Below are positions 12,438 through 24,400 of a DNA stretch of 64,000 nucleotides, piece by piece. Position 1 is the stretch's first letter. Every line of letters starts with the position of its first letter. Made by a program: the position numbers and the translations under genes. Below the pieces are notes generated by a model. It was not told the origin of the DNA. It made no database searches and worked only from the letters and a program-made list of their open reading frames with translations. Source of the DNA: Branchiostoma floridae (taxonomy: Eukaryota; Chordata; Leptocardii; Amphioxiformes; Branchiostomatidae); assembly GCF_000003815.2 (NCBI RefSeq), contig NC_049988.1, forward strand, positions 10,497,819-10,561,818. The letters run 5' to 3'.

Positions 12438-12650
12438 TAGCCTGACTACCATAAGGAAAGCAGTTTGCTCCGCCGTTAATTTTACACCATACACAATTCT
12501 CGCTCTGACATTTATCATACAGTAACACTATATATAGTCGCTTCTCGCCCTGACATTTATCACACACTATATACAGTCGCTTTTCTGTGTAGCAGAAGCG
12601 AACATAGGAGCGAACTACTACCCGGATGGTACACAGGCTAGACTTGATAG
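12438..12650. mobile_element. family H MITE, copy 2
   Basis: Starts TAGCCTGACTACCATAAGG and ends with the inverse-type sequence GGATGGTACACAGGCTA. Internal CGAACTACTACCCGG pairs with the left-end region. It has two internal repeats of (c)actatata-agtcgcttctcgccctgacatttatcac type. It ends 80 bp before the LRR gene ATG, so it may overlap the promoter. Confidence 0.6.
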
Positions 12651-12730
12651 GGAAAATATCATGATGTGAGGATCTACTTCCGCACCTGCAGATAGGGTTT
12701 TACGCACCATCCAATCACAGCAAGTCTACA

Positions 12731-14609
12731 ATGATGACGTTTCTCGTCATCTTACTGGTTGCCATGGTGACGGCGTCCTCAGCGTGTCCGTCAGTTTGCA
12801 GGTATGTATCTAATGTTGCCGTTGCCAAAAAAGGTCTTTTAACATTCCGTTTTCTGTTTATTCTAGTCTAGCGATTCCACAATAAGCAGTTATGACTTTG
12901 GGATTGAAAATGTTGGTGTTTTCAATTGCACCATTTTCATTTCTTTTTAGTGCAATAACAAATTCTCAAACAGAAAAAAACGAGTACAAATTACAAAGGA
13001 CATAAGACACATCTATCGTTGAAGAGGTTCATCAGTCACGTATGAGTATGTTGGTAGTGTAATTTTTCTATCTTCTATTCAATACTCACTGATTGAAGAA
13101 TTACTCTATCAACATAAGACGCATTTGCATTATGGATGTTTCCCTAGATGTACCGGCACAAGAGCAGACTGTAGCCGGGCGCACCTGACTGCCATCCCGT
13201 CAGATCTCCCCCACAACACCACCGAACTCATCCTCCGGGAGAACACCATCACCAACATCAACAACAACACTGCACTCCTCACCCTGAAGAACCTCTCATC
13301 CCTAGATCTACAGGACAACCTCATCAGTGTTGTTGTCTCTCACTCGTTTCCAGGTCATTTACAGAAGCTGAATTTGGCAAAGAATTCCTTCCAGTGCTCT
13401 GAACAAGATTTTCTTAACCTAGAATCTCTTCATAATCTCAAAGAGCTTGATTTGTCTTATAACAACATAGAAGTGTGCATACCTGACAATTTTCCTACCA
13501 GTCTCCAAGTACTTCGTTTGGATAAGATAGCTTATCATGGCAACTTAACTCTGGGTCCCCGACAGTTTGAAAACCTAACGGCTCTCACGCTGCTGTCCCT
13601 CGAGCAAAATGATATAGTAAACTTTCCTAGCGAAGCCCTTGGAAAGCTGTCAACTCTAACAGATCTCTCCTTGGCGAGAAACAAGCTGAGATTTCTCGAT
13701 GATTTGGTCTTACCCAGCTCTGTGAAACTTCAGCTTCTGGATCTAAGCTTCAATGAATTGAGCCAAATCAGTACCCACAGTTTTAGTGGTATTGAAAAGT
13801 CTTTGTTGAAATCACTATCTCTTTCTGGTAATAAAATCAAGACTATAGCTCCGTCGGCCTTTTCTCAAATGCCGCAGTTGAAGAATCTTACCATGGACCA
13901 AAACCCATGGCATTGTGGATGTGATTTGCTCCCTTTCCGAGAATGGTTAGAAAACGTTACTGTTCGGGAGTTACTTGGAATCACTAAGGGGCACGCTCTG
14001 AACTGTGAGTCTCCCGAAGACTTGAAAGGCCGGATGGTGAGTGAGGTACCCCTGCATTACTTCTGTAGCAACACTACTGTTCCTCCCTCAACCACCCTGC
14101 ATCAGACGACAATCCCCTCTAACGTTACCATGGTAACCGTCTCTAATGTCTCCACTATGAATCCTCTGACGTTACCACCAGATAAGAGGCTATTCAACTT
14201 CAGCATTGACAGAATTTCCGAGCAAACTGTGCAGCTATCATGGGCCTGCAGTGATCCTAATATTGTATTTCAGGTTTCTTGGAGTTCCAAACATTCTTCC
14301 ATGAGTTACAGTGGTTGGGAAAAAGGAACTTCCTTTGGCATTGACAATCTTCTTCCAAATACAAAATATCATATTTGTCTCATGGCGATGGTTGAAAAGG
14401 CAGCAACAGGATCCGGAAAGGAAGTGCAGTCGTCGTGTATGTCAATCATAACCACTGCTAAGCATGATGGTCTAGCGGGAGCTGGTCTGGGATTGGCTGT
14501 TGCCTTTCCCATCTGCTGTCTTGTGATTGGTGGATTGGGTGTTTTTGTTGGTCGTCGATTTTGTGAAAGAAAGAGTGGTGGTTATCAGAGCTTCAATGCC
14601 CAAGTCTAA
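12731..14609 (+). CDS. leucine-rich repeat transmembrane receptor (510 aa, 2 exons)
   Basis: Exons 12731-12801 and 13148-14609 join in phase 2 (CAG|GTATGT donor, CCCTAG acceptor). Exon 1 encodes a signal peptide (MMTFLVILLVAMVTASSA) and the first cysteines of an LRRNT cap, so the split cap CPSVCRCTGTRADC becomes complete only after splicing. About eight LRRs follow (for example LSSLDLQDNLISVV, LKELDLSYNNIEV). An LRRCT cap lies at about 276-329 (NPWHCGCD to HYFC). A Thr-rich linker is followed by a fibronectin III-like domain at about 375-458, a TM helix near 466-490, and an 18-residue tail with YQSF, a YxxPhi-type sorting motif. The predicted role is cell-surface recognition or adhesion. The LRRNT/LRRCT layout resembles AMIGO/LRIT-like receptors and agnathan VLRs, but there is no evidence of rearrangement. 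No cytoplasmic signalling domain is present, so a partner would be needed. Confidence 0.92.
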
Positions 14610-14786
14610 AATACATACAACAAATTGATAATTGAGTACATGTACATATTATGTTGACTAGAACAGGCATCTCCTCCATTCTTACAAACATGTTATTTCC
14701 TAGAATTACCATTGTTTGTTTAAGAAGATCTAGATGCTGAAAGTTTCTTCACCTTGACAATGTGTAAAGAGTCAATTTATATTCTG

Positions 14787-14905
14787 TGCATTCTCCTACG
14801 TAGATATTTGAAAGTAGATTCGATCCCGCGTCTTGGAACACTGTCCGATTCGTGCACATAGGAGTTTCTTCGACGCAGATTCAGTTATGTATGTAGTAGG
14901 AGAAT
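14787..14905. repeat. inverted repeat with CATTCTCCTACG ends
   Basis: GCATTCTCCTACGTAG at the left and TAGTAGGAGAATGATTC at the right are inverted. The same terminal word occurs in family J elements near 23351 and 55000, so this may be a diverged family member. Confidence 0.4.
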
Positions 14906-15615
14906 GATTCAATGCAAACCATATTCTTTTGTCATTGTACATAAGAAGATAGAAATCATGATCGGTAATGACTTGGTTTACTGTAGTGAATAGTCAAACC
15001 GAAATATGTCCGTCTACCTGCCTAAGTGTCTATGCCAGGGACTAATACTTTAATTCTTTTCGTAAGGTTCCTGACATAGATATGTTGCAAAATTTAAAAA
15101 AAAATCAAAGATACAAAAATGGAAACTGTGTATATATTCCGTTGAAAGGCGGAATTGTAACTGTAATTGAATCACCAGATTTCAAATCAATCGTTGCAAT
15201 ATCTCATTAAAAGCTTCCACGAGGCAAAAGACTCCATCTGTACATTGTACATAGCCTCTCTCGCAATCATGTTAATGGCCTATCGGGGCACTGATGATAG
15301 CGCACTCGAACTATCAAATGGCAAGCACACCTTTACCAAAGACAAAAAAATGTACTTTCAATCTACTTATGTCATGTCCAGACAACATATCTTCGTATTT
15401 AGGCCAATACATATGTAATGCTCTAAAAAAGAGAGACTCTATTGTACAGTAACAGACCGACTTGTTTAACCTGTATATTACACTATGTCAATACGCCATT
15501 TATGTTCATATTCCTGTACTATACATGTATGTAGTTATAGACCTTAGACGAATATCATTGTATTAATCGACTTATCACTGTTGCCTTACAATTGTACCAT
15601 GTACAAATGTCGTGC

Positions 15616-15621
15616 AATAAA
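15616..15621 (+). terminator. polyadenylation signal AATAAA, probably of the LRR gene
   Basis: TGCAATAAAGTTCATTC lies about 1 kb downstream of the LRR stop codon, the first clear canonical hexamer in that direction. It is followed by an ATTC microsatellite. Assignment rests on position only. Confidence 0.4.
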
Positions 15622-15749
15622 GTTCATTCATTCATTCATTCATCAACATCGTTTTGAAATCAGTGCTCTTTCAATTTATTCTATGCGTGTATGCGTGTAA
15701 TGTAGACTTTAGTTTAGAATTTTTTACGCCACACCCTGTTGATGATATA

Positions 15750-15956
15750 CTGAAATGCAGAAATGTTCGCGGTGGATTAATGTTCGCGGTTTTCGCGGTG
15801 GACACTTCACCGCGAAATTAAAACCACCGCGAACATTTTTCCATGGCAGTAAGAGACTACAGTACATGGTGCTACCGCGAAATTAAAACCACCGCGAAAA
15901 GTGCATTTCCCTCTACCACGAAATTAAATCCCCGCGAACTTAAATGCATTTACAGC
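15750..15956. repeat. family C repeat (TTCGCGGTGG inverted-repeat element), copy 1
   Basis: AATGCAGAAATGTTCGCGGT at the left is inverted relative to CCGCGAACTTAAATGCATTT at the right. Inside are repeated CCACCGCGAA-type and TACCGCGAAATTAAA-type words in both orientations. Other copies at 22057-22266 and 52970-53175. Non-coding. Confidence 0.7.
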
Positions 15957-18452
15957 ATATCATTCTGACAGTAATGTTCTCGACAGTATTTTGTTTTGTC
16001 TAATGATGCCAGGTCTACTACTGAGCCCCAGTGGCAGGAAACGGAGTGCAATAGAAACCAAGTGTTAAGTACCATAGAACCGATATGTCAGAACAAAACA
16101 GCCTGCAAAGGCATGCTACCATGCTATGTAATGAAGAATAGACTAACGTACCGTCATTGGCAATCGCATAATCCTTGCAATCTGATGTCTATATGGTATG
16201 ATATCCATACAAATGTATATCTAAGTATCTAGGTGACTGAAAGGGTGTTTTATTGGCTCCCCCACCTACGCTACCGGCGTTATGTACGCTGGCACACCTG
16301 AAACCTGTGCTTAAGCACGCCTCTTCACGACGATATGTCTGGATTCACTTGAAACAGCGTTTTCGCGTCGAGGAGACATCTAGTCATTTGAGGGGCTCTG
16401 ATCTGATCCAGCCGTGATATGGTAACCTAGGAGACGGCCCTTGCGTCAGCTCTTAAGCAATCAAAGGGCATCCTTGTTCATACAAACTCCCACCGCTATT
16501 AAAGGAAAGTTCAAAACATACATGACAAAGTCCACGCGTAGAGGGGAAGCGTTGAATATCAACAAGTCGACTCGTGCGGCTATTTTCACGGTTCGCGGAA
16601 GGCGTGTCAACCCAACGGTATCGCTAAAGATAACAAATCACAAATGGAGGCGTGTATGTTTCATGATCAAATGTCAGTATAAAGGCAGAGATCGTGGTAT
16701 GAGAAAGCAGTGTATTTGTGCATTGTGAACTTAGAAAGGGAATATATCTATGGCTTTAAGTGAAAGGCATAGTCACAGGCGTTAGAGGCATAGTCTCAGG
16801 TGTTATCGGAAGACCGGGTAATGGGTGGGATATAGCATGCCCAGCGTCTTTGTGCAAAATCAGCTTAAACCAGGATCTTCGAATGGCTTCCTCTGAGGTT
16901 TGACGCACGTCAATCTTATCTACGTTCATTACTGGAGCAAAACAACTATATGTTCGTTGAACAAATAAGCTGTGCTAAATGATTGCTTCGAGGGAAATAA
17001 CGCTTCTGCCCATGCGAGTGAGACTGAGAGTGAAAAAACAACAACAACATTTAACCCCCCTCAGTTCCGTGTGGTTTGTTCCACGTGTCATGAGTCTGCG
17101 TCCGCAGAGCGAATCGGCGGTTCACGCGCAGATGATGAAGCGATTAGGATTAAGGCCTTCCATTGATCGGATGTGAGGAGATTGGAGTATATATAGATGA
17201 GACACTGGATTAGTCTACCCGCGTTCGTTATCTAGATAATGGTGAGCTGGTGAAAGTAGGGGATTTGAGAGGCGATGTATTTTTCTGAACGGCCTTCAAT
17301 CACTCATTTAAGCCCCCAAACAACACATTTTATAGGACGTTGGTATGATGTTCTTAATATTACGAATTCCACACAAAAAATAATATAATAAAATATGATA
17401 AAATATCAATCAATATTGTGTGAATAACAGAAGTAATTTAATTTGCATTATATCGATACACCAGGGTGTAATATGGAAGTCACAAGTTGCACACTTAGGC
17501 CGGAATCACTCAGCCTGATATCGATCACCCAAACGCGTATTTTTTTTCCATTAACAGCTATCCTGTAACACTTATAAACTCCTGAATGCCATTTGAGAAA
17601 ATTGTAGGGAGTCAGGGTATGATTGGTAGGTGCGACGTATAAAATGTTGAGTTAAAAGATCTGAACAGGAAAGCTGCAAGATCTATGACATTTTTTTGAG
17701 AAATTGCTGCGTGAATCGTGAGCGAAAAACAGCTCCAGTTTCATTCTACATGTATCCCTCCCATTGGCTCAACTATCAGATGTCTGCATTCATAAACATA
17801 GCGTTACCTATAGCAACAGGTCTGACGTAAAAACGTCATCTAATGCAGGGGATTACTGACGCATTGTCCCGGTCCGGCTTTATGGTAACGTTTCCGAAAA
17901 ACTGCCATTACTTGCCTCCAAGCGCCACTTGTCTGTTGATGGATCCAGTATCCAGTATCATAGCTTAAAGTATAATGTTACTTTGTTTTCAAATAAGGAG
18001 TGCTGTTTTGAGTTCAGTCAACTTTGAAAAGAAATGCTTGTAAAACGCGCGTAACACCGTGCGCGTATATGATGCGATGAATATGCCAAAATATAGATAT
18101 GTTTTAGAAAAAATTATTAGAGTGCTTCATGAAACATGTAAGTACAATGTAACAGATAATTTCAGTTTGTAAAACATGGAACGTGTGCCATTAAAAAAAA
18201 AAAAAACATCCACGCAATCTTGAAAAATAACGTTTCTTATGTTAGTCTCTTTTGCTAAGTCAACGGCCTAACAGCAACATGACCTAAAGGATGGGTCACT
18301 TTTCTAGTTACCGTACCAGTGTAATCTGTAGTTACAAAACTGCACCATTCTCTACCTGTTTTAGCCCGTGTACCGTCCGTCAGAGCTCCTGGTGTGACAA
18401 CATGGCCACCCTGTCCACCCCCACCAAGTGGTACAGTCGGATTGGTTTGTAA

Positions 18453-21400
18453 ATGGCTACCGTCTCTGTCTGGCTGCCCCAGCCGCGGAGGGACGCCGCT
18501 TCGCCCGGGTTTACGGCTTTCGCCCGCGATCGCAAGGTTATGGCCACAGAAAACATGAAGTCCGAAGTCTGCGGACCTGCCAAGATCAAGCTGGAGTCCA
18601 AAGCGCTCGCCAAAGGACGTAACCTGGCCGCCAAAGTAGCCACACTCAGCGCCACGCTCAATGGAGATTTGTCAAATGCAAATCACGAGGACACCAACGA
18701 CCAGGCGAATTGTTTACGGGATTCCGAGGAATCAAAGCCGACCAACGGCACAAAGGGCGACGCGAAGGAACCCAAACCTGTAGGACATGGTGCCAAGGAC
18801 ACCGAAAACTCGGAAGATCTGAAGAAGCAGGTGAAACAATTGAAGGAGCTTTTGTTGTTGCACCTCGACCTGATCCAAGAGCAGCAAGAACAACTTCAGC
18901 AGAAGGAGAAGCAATTAGCGAAGGAGAGGGAAGACAAAGAAGCTGTGAGTGTCAAGATTCAAATTTTCTCAGAGATCAATAGTTTATTTGTCAATATCTC
19001 TCGTTGTCTGAGTCGGCAGGGATGTATTTGTGGTCAGATCGGGGTTAGAAACAAACCCAACCATTTTCCAACATGGCCGTTGGCAGTAGAATTTCCAACT
19101 GCTCTGATCATGCCAGCTGTTTAACAGCGACGTCCTCGGTCATTATAGCTTTTATCCTTATCAGATCATTATTCACACCTCGCCAATCGATTAATATCAC
19201 GTTTTGGGGGACGTATTCTGACCCAGAAGCGATCTTTATTGTAGGTTTGTTTTGTTTGTGAGGGGGCATTTTAACGAAATCCCGTCTGCTTTCCAACATG
19301 GCCGGCTTGCGAACCATTTGAAATTCGGTCGCAGTCCGCATCATTGATTGGGTCACAGGAATAGGGAGAAACGGGGACACCGTGAGCTTCCGATGTGGGA
19401 AGACGTAGGAAGAACGTCTTTAAGATATTTGAGGTTGTTTAGTGCTGGTGTCTTGACTTTCATGGATCCATTGTTGCCACATGTCCGAGCGTGGCCACAC
19501 ATCGCATTGTTTTTCTACGGTGTGGCGATGGAAAACGGCCACTTCCGGTTCGAGCGATATCCACTTCCGGTGACCCAGATATTTTAGAGCTGCCATTTAG
19601 AGCTCTATCCAAGAGAAAAAAGGCTAGTTTCTCGGTGACGACATTTAGCACGATTTGCGTGCTTTGCGCCAGAGTAGCTGAATGACGTTGGCTCTCCAAC
19701 GCACATCGTGGCTATGCAATTCGATAGGACAAAACCATATCATATTGTCAGGGGGTTACAGCAGAAAATTATAAGGTTCATATTTTAACAGATTTACTTA
19801 ACGTAAGGTCACAATTTCTCCGACATATGCTGTACTCTAAGTAAAAAATTTTGATGTAATTACCTGGAATATGTGTTTTATTTATTAACCCGTAAAATCT
19901 TTAATTGAATATCATCACTGTAATTGCAATGGTGTTGTCCAAACTTGTCACCTGACTCCATATTGGGACCTACTATAATTCATTGGAGGGGTGTGAGGGT
20001 GTGATTATTACAAAGATACTTTGAGTTCAAGAGCAAAGGATAGCATAAACTACATCAAATGAAGAAACATACATATTCAGATACTACAGCACTGTAATGC
20101 TACTTATTTTTGAAATGTAGTCTTTGGTTTTGAAGATTATTCAGCATACTCTTAGGCTATAACTAGTTAGGCAAAATGTATCTTACACTTGGTAGAGATT
20201 GCCTAACTGAGTAAAAAGATATAGTGGTTGGAAACATCCTTGGGGAATGCCTATTTAGACAGGGGTGCCTAAGCATTTGCACGAACCCTATGAAATTCGT
20301 ACGAATATTATGTGATACACACGAATCACTATGCGAAAACGCACGAATATTATGAAATTCGCACGAATCACTATGCGAAATCGTACGAATTTTATGAAAT
20401 TCGCACGAATCACTATGTGACACACACGAGCCTTATGTGATTTGCACGATCCTTATGCAAAAACGGCGGCCGGGAGGAGGCATGATTTTGAGCGTTTCTA
20501 CCCGAGATATTTATATTTCAAGGCATGGAATGGACATTTACCGTCGCAAAGATGTATTTGATAGCCTGTGAGCTACTGTTTAGCTTCATTTCGGCGTGTT
20601 ACATCGTATTTTCAGTCGCCGAAGCGGCGAAACCGCCATCTTGAAAATCCCGCTCCGTCTGTCACGTGACCCCGCCAGTGGTTGCGCAATTTCGCATAAG
20701 GATCGTGCAAATCACATAAGGCTCGTGTGTGTCACATAGTGATTCGTGCGAATTTCATAAAATTCGTACGATTTCGCATAGTGATTCGTGCGAATTTCAT
20801 AATATTCGTGCGTTTTCGCATAGTGATTCGTGTGTATCACATAATATTCGTACGAATTTCATAGGGATCGTGCAAATGCTTAGGCACCCCTGTTAGAAGG
20901 AAATTAGTACCTCTGGTAGAATAAGTGGAATTCTCAGACAAGTTTGCATAAAAATGCTTCCGTCCTTTCAAAGTTTTAATTTATGCCCGGTAGAGGCAGT
21001 AAAATGGGTATTTTTGATTGTACAATTGATACCTTTACCGTAGTACCATTTCTTCTCAAATAGAAGAACCCACATCAAAGTATGATGAAAAAAATACTTG
21101 CCCTATCTGTCATAGACTATTTCATGTGTACTACCGTTGCATTCTGGGAGATACATGGCACCAAAAAAAATAATGCAGATGGCAAGAGTCAATATTGTCA
21201 TGCCTACATTCACACCTGCTAAAGAAATGTACTCTCCAAGCAGAGGTTAGACTCCGGCTGTTTTTTAACGGGTTTTTTTAGTCGTTTTTATCAGGCTTTC
21301 TATTTTGTCCTTTTTCTTGAAGTACGCCAGCCAAACAGGTTTTGACACAGCAAGATGAAATACAAAACAGAAAGCCCGATAAAAACGACTAAAAAAAATG

Positions 21401-24400
21401 TTTAAAAAAACAGCCGGAGCCTAACCTCTGCTTGGAGAGTAAAAGAAATGTAAACAGGAGGGTCCAATTCGGGAGGTCAACAGGTTACAGTGCGCCAAGA
21501 GCGGAATGTTTGTAGACTAATCCTTTACGTTACAAATGTGAAATAATGGCACAAAAGTGTCAAAAAGTGTCAATAAGTGGTAGTAAATCTGAGATTTCTT
21601 AGTTTCAAATCTGAGCGCAAGTAATTCCGTAGTATGCCTTTAATGCAGATTCTCTTCTTCCCTGGTTAGTTGCAATGTCGGTTGGAGCGTATGGAGCGGC
21701 GCATGTCGCTGGTGAAGCGGGAAGCGGCGCCGTCCGTGTCGTCCATGAGCCCCAGCTCCTCCTGCTCCTCTCCACTCATGATGTCATCAGACATGATGCC
21801 TGGCACCAGCAGAGACTCCCAGCCGCTCAGGAGAGGCATCAAAAGGTGGGGATATGTGACATTTGCTAGCAAATAGAACTACATTTGATGTTTCCTATCC
21901 CATTTTTAAAGGATGTTGCCTAGCACCAGTAGAGACTCCCAGCCACTCAGGAGAGGCATCAAAAGGTGGGGATATGTGACATTTGCTAGCAAATAGAAAT
22001 ACATTTGATGTTTCCTATCCCATTTTTAAGATATGTTGTCTTGAATGCATCCATGTTACTGCAAATGCATTTAAGTTTGCGGGGATTTTATTTTGCGGTA
22101 GTGGGAAAATGGAGTTTTCGAAAGTGGTTTTCAGTTTTCAGTAGCTCCTTAGACTATTAAAAAACTATGACGGAATAATGTTTGCGGTGATTTTAAGTTC
22201 ATGGTGAAGTGGCCACCGCGAAAACTGCAAACTTTAAACCACCGCAAACATTTCTGCATTTACAGTATGTAAGGTAGATGCAGATTCATCTCATTCCAAA
22301 TCTAGGTATTTAGGAGCACATTTGGATGTTGTAATGTGTTTTTGCTGAGACAACAGGAAGATTGTCCATAGGTGGTCCTATGACAGGGCCACCTCACATC
22401 TGTATCTGATAATGATTCAATAAAGGGACAAGACTCCAGGTCAGTCCATCACAGTCTTGACCAAGCAAGTAGACAGCGCACATCTATTCTACCCTACATA
22501 GGTAAACCTAGTTTTGAACCTGTGTGGTAAAATTCGCCCATTCCTTAAGATTTTAATATATTGAGAATTCTCTCCTTAGACAATTTGCTGTAGCTGCATT
22601 CACTTATATTCCCCTTTATCTGCTGTGTAACCTACTTGATACTGACAGGAACTACAGTTTCCCCCAATTGTAATTCTGTTACATGTATCTCATTTCACAG
22701 ATCACATCAGGACAGTTCGTCATTCGGGAGGAGACTTGCAGCTAAAAAGATCAAGCGAGCGATTCACTTTTCTCACAGATCACAAATAAAGGAGTCCCAC
22801 GAGGTCAGGGGTAGAACTGCGGACGGACGACACAGCGCACAAGAGGACGGTATCATGAGAACGTCGTCAGAGTACTACAGTTCACTGCACCAGGCCCCAC
22901 CTTCACCTGTGTTAACTGTCAAAACCCCTCAGAAAGTGTCAAAGGATGATCTACACTGTAAGTGATAATTTGCTTACCGGTGACATTTATGGCTGTTTGT
23001 GTGAGAGAAATTGGAATAGAAAGGAGACCATATGTTTGTATATCTACATCATGCTTGTCATGAAAGTGAGTCTCTACTGAAAGTTGTCTGTTAACGAAAG
23101 CCCAATTCATTTTAGAAGGTAGAGTAGTAGAGTAGAGTAGAGTAGAATACAGTACAGTACAGTACAATAGAGTCTTTGGTAAGGTAGGAGTTCTCTACAG
23201 TCTAGACTGCTCCTTATAAGGGTTTTCTTCAGTTGACTGCCACATTGGGTTTGAAGGGATGGTTCAGTGCTCTATGTTTTTACATGACAGGGTGAAACAC
23301 TTTTGAGGGACAAAAAGACAAATAAGCAAACTTTAAGAGCTTGGAAATGCCATTCTCCTACGCAGAGGGACCACAGTCGTGTCAAAACTCGACTGTGTTT
23401 ACCTCTGCTATCTTGTGCACTCAGACCATGTAACGTCCTTGCTCAGACCAGTTAGGGACCGCCCTACTTATAAATATTGATGAGCTTGCCCTTATATGGG
23501 CAGTCAGCCGTTGGGGATCGGGCGTAAGAGGATGGTGCTATGTAAGACGTAACATGATTGGCTGATAGCTTCCCAGCGGCCTTTGCGAGACAGCTTGCGA
23601 CAACAACAAGCCCAAGAAAGGTCTATTCTCTTATTGGTTGACAGCTTGTTTGTGGCAACAATCATAATAACCACTGATAGGGCATGGGATAGCAGGGCCC
23701 CATAGGCTAATGCCGTTGGGGACCGGGCATTAGGAGGATGGGAAATACATGAAGTAAATGATATTCATTGCTTTCATTCTTCCTCCAGTGCCTCCATGGA
23801 GAGTGAACAACCTGACAACGTCATCTTTAGATGAAAAAGATTTTGTTGAGGTAGGTGACAGAATAGAAAGTCATGTACATGTACTTTCCACTATCAGACT
23901 CAAGCTTTTTTTATAATCTACACAGGTAGAAATGTAAAGCCATTTAAGTCATGGTGTAGCTAAGAAAATGGTAAAAGAGTCTTATGGTTTTAAGATTGAT
24001 TTTATGTGCACCCTTTGTTACAGGACATCACTGATGATGCATACAACCGAAGACATCAAAAATTGGAGTTAGATGAGAAGAAAAGAAAAAGGTTTGAAGT
24101 CCCTTTTGTATGTCAATTATGATAGACCATAGAACCACTCTTTGACCTCTCTGCATGTCTTTGTTATTATTTATAACAGAGAAAGATGCATGTACAATGT
24201 CCATCACTTTCAACTGAAGAAGACAAAGAAAACCATGCTCCAAACATGTAATTCCATAGGAAAACAAAATAACTAAGTTTTGCTGTAACACTTACATGTA
24301 CTCCAGTATCAACATTGTTTTGTGTCTCGCTGATTATAGATGGGACATACAAAGAATCCGAGAGAAACGTCAGTATGAAAAGCTGCTGATGCGCAACATG

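Larger units (their letters stand above)
10920..12730. other. 3' region of ARM-TIR gene and intergenic stretch
   Basis: Probably 3' UTR up to an AATAAA at 11654-11659, then intergenic. It contains a two-copy tandem repeat at about 11225-11510 and a family H MITE at 12438-12650 close to the LRR gene start. ORFs here are short and show no domain. Confidence 0.5.
14610..18452. other. intergenic region between LRR gene and MSL1
   Basis: The LRR 3' UTR probably ends at AATAAA 15616-15621, just before an (ATTC)n run. Further on are a family C repeat (15750-15956), a weak inverted repeat (14787-14905), an A tract near 18191, and AT-rich stretches around 17340-17460. No recognisable gene. Several ORFs of 60-95 codons lack domains or splice context. 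Confidence 0.5.

Noticed and set aside
12731-14609. Rearranging VLR-type antigen receptor
   Set aside because: The LRR set is complete in one exon, with FN3-like and TM segments; no flanking LRR cassettes are seen.
18401-18452. Upstream ATG at 18401 as the MSL1 start
   Set aside because: Its frame closes at a TAA within about 17 codons, so it cannot start the MSL1 protein; it may be a short upstream ORF.
20260-20460. CRISPR-like array of 20-bp repeats
   Set aside because: There are no unique spacers, units are contiguous and mirrored at the other end of a transposon-like element, and the genome is eukaryotic.
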